Source of the DNA: Muribaculaceae bacterium
GTDB lineage: Bacteria > Bacteroidota > Bacteroidia > Bacteroidales > Muribaculaceae
Direction: 5' to 3'
DNA: 63,351 nucleotides
NCBI GenBank assembly: GCA_017454355.1
Contig: JAFTDD010000007.1
Span: 1 to 63,351, forward strand
Each line of letters starts with the position of its first letter. The stretch's first letter is position 1. The notes beneath the pieces are model-generated. The model was not told where the DNA came from, searched no databases, and worked only from the letters and a program-made list of their open reading frames with translations. The translations under genes and the position numbers were made by a program. Positions 27,600 to 35,019 of this stretch are shown here, one piece after another.

Positions 27600-27709
27600 C
27601 AAAAAAAGTGTGATTATCTCACGTAAAAACACGTAAAACTTTTCGTATAATCCGTAAAATTATTTTTTAACATCTTCGATGATGACAGATGTTAAATCTT
27701 AGATGTCAG

Positions 27710-28003
27710 TTATATCTCCGTGTCGACACACAGGCGCGTGTCCACGTGCCCCTTGAGCAGCGCGGCCGCTGCCAGATGGGCAGGGTGGTTGGAGTAGGTG
27801 GCAATGTCGTTGAAGTCGCTTACGGTCACTGTCAGCATCACGTCGGCCTGCTCGGCGGGGTTGATATTCACACCGGCGCGCACGTCAACAATCACATCAA
27901 TCTGATTTTTCAGGGCATTGATTGCCGCGGCAAAACGTGTGGCCAAAACGCGGCGCTCCTCGGCAGTGCCGGTGAGTTTGAAAATAACGTTGTGCAGATA
28001 CAT
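27710..28003 (-). CDS. Dabb-family (stress-responsive A/B barrel) protein
   Basis: A 97-residue cytoplasmic protein starting MYLHNVIFKLTG, with the dimeric alpha-beta barrel pattern seen in Dabb proteins (LHNVxFKL, NPAEQADVMLTVTVSDFNDIATYSNHP). Family functions vary and some are small ring-acting enzymes; none can be assigned here. Divergent from the HerA-like gene, with a palindromic repeat in between. Confidence 0.85.
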   Translation of the reverse strand: MYLHNVIFKLTGTAEERRVLATRFAAAINALKNQIDVIVDVRAGVNINPAEQADVMLTVTVSDFNDIATYSNHPAHLAAAALLKGHVDTRLCVDTEI

Positions 28004-28029
28004 AGTCAGTCGTTAGTCAATAGTCGTAA

Positions 28030-28054
28030 GTGGGCGGGGCGGTGCCCGCCCACC
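28030..28054. repeat. GTGGGCGG...CCGCCCAC palindrome, copy 1
   Basis: A GC-rich hairpin in the 199-base gap between divergent genes. A second copy with one change is at 31369-31392 between cysK and cysE. Confidence 0.75.
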
Positions 28055-28129
28055 ATTAATATTAATCGTTAGTTTTGATAGTGCAAAGGTAATGAAAAAA
28101 GATGAGATAATAAAATATGGTTGATGTGA

Positions 28130-28159
28130 TTGTTATTTCACCAAAATGTTGTACATTTG
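28130..28159 (+). promoter_or_regulatory. Promoter of the HerA-like ATPase gene
   Basis: TTG (28130-28132), 19 bases, TACATTTG (28152-28159): full consensus, about 43 bases upstream of the ATG at 28203. Confidence 0.75.
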
Positions 28160-28202
28160 CAGAGTACAAAGAATTTGACTAACAACTAACGACTATAATA
28201 CT

Positions 28203-29774
28203 ATGTACGAGAAAGAAGGACGGGGGCTCTATATCGCCCATAGCGAGAATGGCCCCATCAGTATCAATGCCCGTATGGCCAATCGTCATGGCCTGGTGGC
28301 CGGAGCGACGGGCACCGGCAAGACCGTTACCCTGCAAGTGATGGCCGAGACGTTCAGCCAACTTGGAGTCCCGTGTTTTATGGCTGATATGAAGGGTGAC
28401 CTGAGCGGCATCAGTCAGCCGGGCAAAACGAGCGCCTTTATCGAGAAGCGTATGCCCGAGTTTGAGATTAGCGACCCGCAGTATGCCGGCTGTCCGGTAC
28501 GCTTTTATGACGTGTACGGCGAGCAGGGACATCCGATGCGTGCCCGCATCTCGTCGATGGGTCCCGACCTGCTGGCACGACTGCTGGAGTTGAACGAGAC
28601 ACAGGCCGGCGTGCTGAACATCTTGTTCCGCATCGCCGATGAGCGTGGCTTACTGATGGACGATATCAAGGACCTCCGTGCGATGCTCGACTATGTGGCT
28701 AAAAATGCAAAACAGTACACCACGCAGTATGGCAATGTGTCTACAGCGAGTGTGGGCGCTATACAGCGCGCGCTATTGTCGCTTGAGAATCAGGGTGCCG
28801 ACAAGTTCTTCGGTATGCCGGAGTTTGACATCCAAGACCTGCTTGACGTGAAGGACGGTAGGGGAGTGATGAGTGTCCTTGCCGCCGACAAGTTGATGTT
28901 GCAGCCCAAACTCTACTCGACCTTCCTGCTGTGGCTGATGAGTGAACTCTATTCGTCGCTGCCCGAAGTGGGCGACTTGGACAAGCCCAAACTGATTTTC
29001 TTCTTCGACGAGGCGCACATGCTATTCGACGGCACGAGCAAGGCGATGGTCGACAAGATTGAGCAGGTGATTCGCCTTATCCGCAGCAAGGGCGTGGGTA
29101 TCTACTTTGTCACTCAAAGCCCTACGGATATTCCCGATGTGATTTTGGGCCAGTTGGGCAACCGTGTGCAGCACGCCCTGCGCGCATTCACGCCCAAAGA
29201 CCAAAAGGCGGTGAAGACGGCCGCCGACACGTTCCGCGCCAACCCTGCGTTTAAGACCGATGAGGCTATTATGAATCTTGAAACCGGCGAGGCTCTTGTC
29301 AGTGTGCTTGACGAGAAGGGCGCCCCAACAGTGGTGGAGCGTGCCAAAATCCTGTTCCCGTTAAGCCAGATTGGCGCCATCAGCGAGGGGCAGCGTTTGG
29401 ATGCCATCAAGAGTTCCGGCATATATGGCAAGTATGACAAGGTCGAGGACCGCGAGAGCGCCTTTGAGGTACTGCTTGCCGAGAGCGAGGAGGAGGCCCG
29501 CCTGCAGGCCGAGGAAGCCGAGGCTGCCGAGGAATTGGCCCAAAAGGAGAAAGACGATAAGAAGCCGTCGATGCTCAAGCGTGTGTGGAAAGCTATTCTC
29601 ACTGCCATCACAACGACAATCGCGACATTGATTGGCACCACAGTGAGCAACAAGATCACGGGCAAGAAGAGCAAGACAACCGGGCGCACGGCAGCCGGAC
29701 GCGTTGCAAAGAACGCGACGAGTGCCGCCACGCGCACCGTTATTCGCGACGTGCTCGGCAACATTATAAAATAA
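28203..29774 (+). CDS. HerA-like ATPase (DUF853/YjgR family)
   Basis: A 523-residue cytoplasmic ATPase. Walker A GATGTGKTVTLQ is near residues 33-44 and Walker B KLIFFFDEAHML near 262-272, followed by the IYFVTQSPTDIPDVILGQLG segment typical of the family. The family resembles HerA/FtsK translocases, but its physiological role is not established. The C-terminus holds a charged coiled-coil stretch (residues about 420-455) and a Thr/Ala/Lys-rich tail. Single gene with a strong promoter; convergent with yqaA. Confidence 0.9.
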   Translation: MYEKEGRGLYIAHSENGPISINARMANRHGLVAGATGTGKTVTLQVMAETFSQLGVPCFMADMKGDLSGISQPGKTSAFIEKRMPEFEISDPQYAGCPVRFYDVYGEQGHPMRARISSMGPDLLARLLELNETQAGVLNILFRIADERGLLMDDIKDLRAMLDYVAKNAKQYTTQYGNVSTASVGAIQRALLSLENQGADKFFGMPEFDIQDLLDVKDGRGVMSVLAADKLMLQPKLYSTFLLWLMSELYSSLPEVGDLDKPKLIFFFDEAHMLFDGTSKAMVDKIEQVIRLIRSKGVGIYFVTQSPTDIPDVILGQLGNRVQHALRAFTPKDQKAVKTAADTFRANPAFKTDEAIMNLETGEALVSVLDEKGAPTVVERAKILFPLSQIGAISEGQRLDAIKSSGIYGKYDKVEDRESAFEVLLAESEEEARLQAEEAEAAEELAQKEKDDKKPSMLKRVWKAILTAITTTIATLIGTTVSNKITGKKSKTTGRTAAGRVAKNATSAATRTVIRDVLGNIIK

Positions 29775-29783
29775 GTGAAACAC

Positions 29784-29836
29784 GGGGACGGTTCTTCTGT
29801 TTCACGACTTGTCGCTGAAACAAAAGAACCGTCCCC
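29784..29836. repeat. 53-base palindrome, copy 2
   Basis: Same family as 8875-8927, with the loop in the same orientation. It lies between two convergent genes and could act as a bidirectional terminator. Confidence 0.9.
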
Positions 29837-29881
29837 ATCCAGAGGCACACGGAGATTTTTCGGGAATTTTCGAGAGGGATA

Positions 29882-30334
29882 TCAGAGGATGCGCATCACG
29901 CCGAGGATGCCAAGGATGAGCAATCCGTAACGCAACACTTTGCCAATAGTCATCGCCAAAAGGACGATGCCTTTATTGGCCCGCAACAACCCTAAGGCAA
30001 CCATGATGGCACTACCCAAGATTGGCAGGAACGCAAAGAAGGCCATCCACGCGCCACGCTGTTCCACCCACCGCTGCGTCCGCACGAGTTTCTCACGGCT
30101 CACGTGGGCGTATCGCTCTATCCACTCCATCTTGCCCAACGAGCCAAGCCAATAGCACGTCATGCCACCGCCAACGTTGCCAACGGTGGCCCACACCAGG
30201 CACCACCAAGGCGACAAGTGCAGTTTGAGGATACAGGCGCTAAGAACCAGTTCGCTGCTTAGAGGCAGTACGCTTCCGGCGATGAATGCGCTCAGGCACA
30301 ACCCGGCATATCCCCACTGAATTAGAAATTCCAT
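29882..30334 (-). CDS. YqaA/DedA-like (SNARE-associated/VTT) membrane protein
   Basis: A 150-residue integral membrane protein with four or five helices. It has the family pattern of an N-terminal re-entrant segment ending in GSVLPLSSELVL, a GNVGGGMTCYWLG turn, and an FFAFLPILGSAIMVALG segment. DedA/VTT relatives act in lipid scrambling or envelope homeostasis; YqaA itself is not characterised. The gene is flanked by inverted copies of the 53-base palindrome (29784 and 30395). Confidence 0.88.
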   Translation of the reverse strand: MEFLIQWGYAGLCLSAFIAGSVLPLSSELVLSACILKLHLSPWWCLVWATVGNVGGGMTCYWLGSLGKMEWIERYAHVSREKLVRTQRWVEQRGAWMAFFAFLPILGSAIMVALGLLRANKGIVLLAMTIGKVLRYGLLILGILGVMRIL

Positions 30335-30394
30335 TGGAAAAGTTGGCTGTTAACCGTTCGTTAGCAGTTAGTTGTTATTTCTGTGCCTCAGGGT

Positions 30395-30447
30395 GGGGAC
30401 GGTTCTTCTGTTTCAGCGACAAGTCGTGAAACAGAAGAACCGTCCCC
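30395..30447. repeat. 53-base palindrome, copy 3 (inverted)
   Basis: Same arms as copy 2, but the loop reads GCGACAAGTCGTG, so the element is inverted. It ends 5 bases before the cysE stop. Confidence 0.9.
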
Positions 30448-30452
30448 GTGTT

Positions 30453-31343
30453 TCAGATGCCGGCGCCACCGGTGAAGGTAGGGCGCTCGATGGGTTTGCC
30501 CTGGACGATGACGGAATGGGGCGGCACGTCGCGCGTGAGCCACACGTTGCCGCCGATGATTGAGTCGTGGCCGATGGTGACGCGTCCCAAAATTGACGTG
30601 TTGCTGTAGACGACCACGCGGTCTTCGAGAATGGGGTGGCGCGGAACATCAACCGGGTGCCCCTCGTCATCGCGCTCAAAGTTGCGCGCGCCAAGTGTCA
30701 CGCCTTGATAGAGCATAACATGGTTGCCGACAACTGCCGTGCCGCCAATGACAACGCCCGTACCGTGGTCGATGGCAAAGTGGTGGCCGATGGTGGCCGC
30801 GGGGTGGATGTCGATGCCTGTGGCGCTATGGGCCATCTCGGTGATAATGCGAGGCAGCACCGGCACTCCAAGGCGGTGTAGCGTATTCGCCACGCGGTAA
30901 TGCAGCATGACAGTGATGACGGGGTAACTGAGCAGCACCTCGTTAATGTTTGAAACGGCAGGGTCGTTGAGCATAACGGCCTCGGCGTCGGTGAGCAGCA
31001 GGTCGCGCACAGCGGGCAACGCCTCAACAAATTGTTTTGTAATATCGTCGGCCTCGCTACAACGCTCCGGGCAGTCATGCCGTCCGGCAAAGATTAGCGA
31101 ATAGGCGACTTGCTGCCTGACAAGGCGTGCGATGTGTTCTATATCAACTCCAACATGATGTAGGCGTGACACATCGCTGGCTCGCTCGATGTCAAAAAAG
31201 CCCGGCAACATCACACGGCGGATGGTGGCCATCATTTCGGCCACAGCGTTGATGTTGGGCGTGGCGGTGTGATGGCTGATGCCCAAGCGCTCTTCGGTGT
31301 TGCTGAGGGCCGCCAGTGCTGCCGTTACATTTTCAAAGTCCAT
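30453..31343 (-). CDS. cysE: Serine O-acetyltransferase
   Basis: Makes O-acetylserine from serine and acetyl-CoA for cysteine synthesis. From the chosen start it has 296 residues: a helical N-terminal half, then left-handed beta-helix hexapeptide turns (IDIHPAATIGHHFAIDHG, VVIGGTAVVGNHVMLYQG). The conserved His pair in HFAIDHGTG fits the catalytic site. The frame stays open to an ATG at 31445 adjoining the cysK stop, but those 34 codons consist of two palindromic repeats, so I prefer 31343 (MDFENVTAALAAL). Downstream of cysK in one unit. Confidence 0.92.
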   Translation of the reverse strand: MDFENVTAALAALSNTEERLGISHHTATPNINAVAEMMATIRRVMLPGFFDIERASDVSRLHHVGVDIEHIARLVRQQVAYSLIFAGRHDCPERCSEADDITKQFVEALPAVRDLLLTDAEAVMLNDPAVSNINEVLLSYPVITVMLHYRVANTLHRLGVPVLPRIITEMAHSATGIDIHPAATIGHHFAIDHGTGVVIGGTAVVGNHVMLYQGVTLGARNFERDDEGHPVDVPRHPILEDRVVVYSNTSILGRVTIGHDSIIGGNVWLTRDVPPHSVIVQGKPIERPTFTGGAGI

Positions 31344-31368
31344 TTTTTGAAAGGGTTTACCGTTAACT

Positions 31369-31392
31369 GTGGGCGGGGCGGTGCCGGCCCAC
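31369..31392. repeat. GTGGGCGG...CCGGCCCAC palindrome, copy 2
   Basis: Second copy of the 28030-28054 element, in the cysK-cysE gap. Confidence 0.75.
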
Positions 31393-31418
31393 CTTGAACG
31401 AATATCCTTAATAGTGGA

Positions 31419-31444
31419 GTGCAAAACGGCCTCGCCGTTTTGCA
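31419..31444. repeat. GCAAAACGGC/GCCGTTTTGC palindrome
   Basis: Copy of the 6700-6743 family, abutting the cysK stop codon. Confidence 0.8.
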
Positions 31445-31445
31445 T

Positions 31446-32357
31446 TTAGAAGAGGGCGGTGGAGAGGTATCGCTCGCCGGTGTCGGGCAGGAGGGCGACG
31501 ATAGTCTTGCCGGCATACTGCGGGTTGTGTGCCATATCGAGCGCCGCTGCGAATGCGGCTCCGCTCGATATGCCGGTGAGTGCGCCCGTGGCGTCGGCAA
31601 TTTGTCGTGCGCCATCGGCGGCCTGTTCGTCGCTGACGGTGACTACGCGGCTCACCGCGGCGGCATCGTAGGTGTCGGGCACAAATCCGGCACCGATGCC
31701 TTGTATCTTGTGGCTGCCGGCAACACCCGTTGAGAGTACCGCGCTCGAGCGAGGCTCCACGGCGACAATCTCAACTTTAGGATTGTGGCGGCGCAGGCAG
31801 CGTCCCACGCCGCTCACGGTGCCTCCGGTGCCCACTCCGGCGACAAACACATCGACTTGCCCGTCGGTATCACGCCAGATTTCCTCGCCGGTGGTGCGCT
31901 CATGTATGGCAGGATTGGCGGGGTTGATAAACTGGCCGAGGATTACCGCGCCATCGATGGCGTCACGTAGTGCTTCGGCCCGGGCGATGGCTCCTCGCAT
32001 ACCCTGTGCGCCCGGGGTGAGTTCGAGTTGCGCTCCCATCGCCTTGAGAAGCATACGCCGCTCGGTGCTCATCGTGTCGGGCATAGTGAGGATTACCTTG
32101 TAGCCACGTGCACGACCCACCCACGCCAAGCCGATGCCGGTGTTGCCGCTTGTCGGCTCGATGATGGTTGCGCCGGGGCGCAGGATTCCTTTGCGTTCGG
32201 CATCGTCAATCATGGCCAAAGCGATGCGGTCTTTGGCGCTGCCGCCCGGGTTGAAACATTCGAGTTTGAGCAGCAGGCGGGAGTGCATGCCGGCTTGCTG
32301 AGGGAAGGCGAGCAACGGGGTGTTGCCAATCAGTTCGGTCAATGAATTGTAAATCAT
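31446..32357 (-). CDS. cysK: Cysteine synthase A (O-acetylserine sulfhydrylase)
   Basis: A 303-residue PLP enzyme converting O-acetylserine and sulfide to cysteine. The Schiff-base Lys is K42 in NPGGSAKDRIA, the substrate loop is TSGNTGIGLAW and the phosphate-binding loop GVGTGGTVSG. Length is normal. It is followed by cysE, giving a two-step cysteine pathway, and preceded by 87 bases containing a CAAAACGGC palindrome after the flavodoxin gene. Regulation cannot be read from the sequence. Confidence 0.96.
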   Translation of the reverse strand: MIYNSLTELIGNTPLLAFPQQAGMHSRLLLKLECFNPGGSAKDRIALAMIDDAERKGILRPGATIIEPTSGNTGIGLAWVGRARGYKVILTMPDTMSTERRMLLKAMGAQLELTPGAQGMRGAIARAEALRDAIDGAVILGQFINPANPAIHERTTGEEIWRDTDGQVDVFVAGVGTGGTVSGVGRCLRRHNPKVEIVAVEPRSSAVLSTGVAGSHKIQGIGAGFVPDTYDAAAVSRVVTVSDEQAADGARQIADATGALTGISSGAAFAAALDMAHNPQYAGKTIVALLPDTGERYLSTALF

Positions 32358-32378
32358 GTCTTATTTGTTTTGATGGGA

Positions 32379-32403
32379 CAAAACGGCACGGCCGTTTTGC
32401 ACA
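32379..32403. repeat. CAAAACGGC/GGCCGTTTTGC palindrome, third copy
   Basis: Same unit as at 6700-6743 and 31419-31444, here upstream of cysK. Confidence 0.8.
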
Positions 32404-32444
32404 CCACTCCATTAATAATTAATAGTAATCAAGCAACAGGATGG

Positions 32445-33023
32445 CTACTTGGCGAGGGCTGCAAGTTGGTCGTCGGTGGCTTCGTTGAGCAGATAGCCGG
32501 GTTGCCAGTTGACGGTGGGGTAGGCCTCTTTGAGGTCGGCGCAGGCCTTGTCGATGGTGCTGCCGCCGCTGGTGGCGAACGGTATCACGCGTGCCTTGCC
32601 AAAGTCGTTGGCCTCGACAAAGGTGTTGATGATTGTCGGGGCGGTGTACCACCAGATGGGGAAACCGATAAAGACTGTCTCGTATTTGTCGATGTCGTCA
32701 ATCTTGGCGTCTTTGATTGCGGGACGCGAGTTCTTGTCGGCCATCTCGAGGCTGCTGCGCGACTGCTTGTCGTGCCAATCGAGGTCGGCATCGGTATAGC
32801 GTTGCTCGGGCACGATCTCATGCAGGTCGGCGTCGAGGATTGTTGCCATGCGCTCGGCCACGCCACGGGTGACGCCGCTTGCCGAGAAGTAGGCCACGAG
32901 GATCTTCTTGGCTGGTTGGATACTATCGGTTGCGGGAACTTGCTGCTCACCGCTGTTCTGCGCTCCGCTGCAGCCCATCAGCGCAACTGCAGCGAGCGCC
33001 ATTGTTGCAAATATTGCTTTCAT
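32445..33023 (-). CDS. Exported flavodoxin-like lipoprotein
   Basis: A 192-residue protein with a lipoprotein signal (AAVALMGC, Cys at 18) followed by a flavodoxin_4-type domain: [19 protein letters not shown] at the FMN phosphate loop and [18 protein letters not shown] at the isoalloxazine loop. Flavodoxins are normally cytoplasmic; similar lipidated forms occur in Bacteroidetes, and a role in envelope redox chemistry is inferred. It starts 5 bases after the Wza-like gene, so the two are probably co-transcribed. Confidence 0.88.
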   Translation of the reverse strand: MKAIFATMALAAVALMGCSGAQNSGEQQVPATDSIQPAKKILVAYFSASGVTRGVAERMATILDADLHEIVPEQRYTDADLDWHDKQSRSSLEMADKNSRPAIKDAKIDDIDKYETVFIGFPIWWYTAPTIINTFVEANDFGKARVIPFATSGGSTIDKACADLKEAYPTVNWQPGYLLNEATDDQLAALAK

Positions 33024-33028
33024 TTGTT

Positions 33029-33832
33029 TTATTTAGTGAGTGTTACGACGAGGGTTGCGATGGAAAGGGCAACGCCCAGCGACGAGAAAGCGAGCGTGAG
33101 ACCCGGCGGCACTTGCCAACTTGAACGCGCCTTGCTGGCGTTGGGCTCCACGTAGACGATGTCGTTTTGGCGCAGGTAGAGGTCGCTCGACACGAGCAGG
33201 TTGGCGTCATTGAGGTTGACGCGGCGCACCTCGCGAGTACCGTCGCTATTGTTGTGCACAATCATGATGTTGTCGCGGCGTCCCTGAATGGTGAGGTCAC
33301 CGGCCATCGAGAGAGCCTCAAGGATGTTGAGGCGGCCGTTGGGCGCTTTGATGCGACCGGGCTGCTTCACTTCGCCCAGGACGTACACGTTAAAGTTCTG
33401 AAGGCGCACTTCGACCACGGGTCGCTCGGTGATATATTTTGGATAAATTTGCGAGGTGATATAGTCGCTGGTGGCGCTGATTGTCATGCCGCCCACGTGC
33501 AGTCGGCCGAGCACCGGGAAATCGATGTTGCCCTTGCTGTCAACCAGGTAGTAGTAGATCGAGTTCTCGTTGCTCGAGTTGTTCAGGTTGCTCGTGTTGC
33601 CAATAAGTTCCGTCTTGTTGAACATTTTCACAAGTTCGGGTTGGGTGCAGGAAACATTGATTTGAATCAGGTCGCCGGGCGCAAGCGGTTGGTCAATGTT
33701 GCGTGCGGCGTTGTTGAGCGCGCTCTGCGTGAGGCTCGAGGCGTCAATGAGGTAGGGAACCTCCTTGGTAGAGCCGCAGGCGGTGAGCAACAATGCTGTC
33801 GCTGTGAGCAGAAGTAAATTTTTAATTTTCAT
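33029..33832 (-). CDS. Wza-like polysaccharide export lipoprotein
   Basis: A 267-residue outer-membrane lipoprotein (LLLTACGS lipobox). It has a Poly_export domain ([25 protein letters not shown]) and a SLBB domain ([24 protein letters not shown]), and ends in a hydrophobic segment (about residues 243-265). Wza proteins form the export channel for capsule or exopolysaccharide. The expected Wzc-type tyrosine kinase and glycosyltransferases are absent nearby, so this is an orphan or split locus. It is followed tightly by the flavodoxin gene. Confidence 0.9.
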   Translation of the reverse strand: MKIKNLLLLTATALLLTACGSTKEVPYLIDASSLTQSALNNAARNIDQPLAPGDLIQINVSCTQPELVKMFNKTELIGNTSNLNNSSNENSIYYYLVDSKGNIDFPVLGRLHVGGMTISATSDYITSQIYPKYITERPVVEVRLQNFNVYVLGEVKQPGRIKAPNGRLNILEALSMAGDLTIQGRRDNIMIVHNNSDGTREVRRVNLNDANLLVSSDLYLRQNDIVYVEPNASKARSSWQVPPGLTLAFSSLGVALSIATLVVTLTK

Positions 33833-33869
33833 AGTTATGAAGTAAAAATGTTAATATTGATTTCTTGGA

Positions 33870-34100
33870 TTATTGTTTGTTTTGCAGTTCGAGCATAATC
33901 TCATCCACAATATAGGCATCGCTCATGTTGTGAAGATGAAACATTCGCTTGTTAAGATAGGTGTAAACATCGGAAGTGTAGAACAATTCCAAGGCTCTAT
34001 CGTCGGTGACACCGAGCGTATCGGCCAGCAACGACACAACGCGAGCATACTTCATGCGGAGCAGCGTCTCATTAACCAATGGATTGTCATTTATTGCCAT
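33870..34100 (-). CDS. DUF3791 small protein (second of the cassette)
   Basis: About 76 residues from the ATG at 34100 (an alternative start is at 34109). It has the DUF3791 pattern: a helical start (NETLLRMKYARVVSLLADTLG) and a conserved C-terminal HxMSDAYIVDEIMLEL. It overlaps the 3' end of the DUF3990 gene by 14 bases. With the DUF3791 gene on the other side it brackets the DUF3990 gene; antitoxin-like or chaperone-like binding is inference. Lower GC than the neighbours. Confidence 0.8.
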   Translation of the reverse strand: MAINDNPLVNETLLRMKYARVVSLLADTLGVTDDRALELFYTSDVYTYLNKRMFHLHNMSDAYIVDEIMLELQNKQ

Positions 34101-34587
34101 GATTCTCAATTAAAATGCAATCGGTGAACTGTAACAGAGTGTCTGCAACAACTTGGTTGAGGATACAAATTTGGTTGTTGGGTTTCTCTAATTTGAGTCG
34201 TTGCAATGCCTCGTTTTGCGGAATGAGCCCTTGAAGATACAATTCAATTGTATTGAACACACGGTCGTTGGCAATGCCGCCTTCGATTACGTCAAACTCT
34301 TTCCAAACTTCGTTACCGGCGCGGCACGCTGCAATAAATTCGAGCCAGTCGGCATCGTATGCGTCAAATTTCTTGAGATTGAATTGTGATTGATGCAGTT
34401 GGTCAATATCAAAGTTATAGACGTTTACTATTTGTGGTTTGCCCACATTGGCCGGTCGTGAGGCCCACGACACAGCCTGTTCCATAATATCGGTGACATA
34501 GAAACCTTTTCCGAAGTCAAGGTTTCTTCTGCCCACGCCAACCAGGGGCGTGCTGATAATCATTGTGGAACCGTGGTAAACTTTCAT
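34087..34587 (-). CDS. DUF3990 protein with PARP-like motifs
   Basis: A 166-residue cytoplasmic protein. Two motifs match the H-Y-E class of ADP-ribosyltransferases: MKVYHGS at the start (compare the PARP HG-S/T) and DFGKGFYVT (compare GKGIYFA). The third motif probably lies at QICILNQ near residue 140, with Gln or Asn where Glu is usual. From memory, DUF3990 falls in the ADP-ribosyl clan; activity is unproven. It overlaps the upstream DUF3791 gene by ATGA and the downstream one by 14 bases, so all three are translationally coupled. Confidence 0.82.
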   Translation of the reverse strand: MKVYHGSTMIISTPLVGVGRRNLDFGKGFYVTDIMEQAVSWASRPANVGKPQIVNVYNFDIDQLHQSQFNLKKFDAYDADWLEFIAACRAGNEVWKEFDVIEGGIANDRVFNTIELYLQGLIPQNEALQRLKLEKPNNQICILNQVVADTLLQFTDCILIENHGNK

Positions 34588-34829
34588 TGTTGATATTGTT
34601 TTAAGAAAGCGAGCGATGGGTCGTGGCGCTGCATGTAGGCGATGGTCTCATCGACGATGTATTCTTTGCCTTGTGTGTGCAACGCGTTGTAACTGGGATA
34701 AAGAAAATTCCTTATCCCGTTGGTTCGGTTCAACTCATTGAACAGTTCGGCGCCGGTGATTCCTAACCGAGCGGCAGTGTTCTCGATGCAGAAGATGACA
34801 AATTCAGTTGCTCGCTTTGACGTTTCCAT
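34584..34829 (-). CDS. DUF3791 small protein (first of the cassette)
   Basis: An 81-residue protein: an N-terminal helix (TEFVIFCIENTAARLGITG), then NRTNGIRNFLYPSYNALHT and the shared KEYIVDETIAYMQ segment. It matches DUF3791 and is a diverged paralogue of the protein encoded at 33870-34100. It is first in the cassette, behind the promoter at 34855-34862, and its stop overlaps the DUF3990 start (ATGA). Confidence 0.82.
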   Translation of the reverse strand: METSKRATEFVIFCIENTAARLGITGAELFNELNRTNGIRNFLYPSYNALHTQGKEYIVDETIAYMQRHDPSLAFLKQYQQ

Positions 34830-34854
34830 GTGATACGCGCATTAATGCAAAGTG

Positions 34855-34862
34855 CAAAATTA
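34855..34862 (-). promoter_or_regulatory. -7 element of the DUF3791/DUF3990 cassette
   Basis: TAATTTTG on the minus strand, 26 bases upstream of the first ATG. A TTG is 22 bases further on (34885-34887), a little wide. It is divergent from the uvrB promoter. Confidence 0.55.
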
Positions 34863-34967
34863 AGAAAAAGTTTTCAATAAATTTCAAAAATCTCTTTTTT
34901 TTTAAAAAGGTTTTTAAAAGTCTGCCGTTTACCGTTTATCGTTTACCAATTTATCGGAAAAAAATAG

Positions 34968-34975
34968 TATCTTTG
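34968..34975 (+). promoter_or_regulatory. -7 element of uvrB
   Basis: TATCTTTG, 45 bases upstream of the uvrB ATG, matches TAnnTTTG. No LexA-type box is recognised. Confidence 0.6.
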
Positions 34976-35019
34976 CAGTTCCAATAAAGGTAATCCATTC
35001 ATAAGAACTAACGACACAA

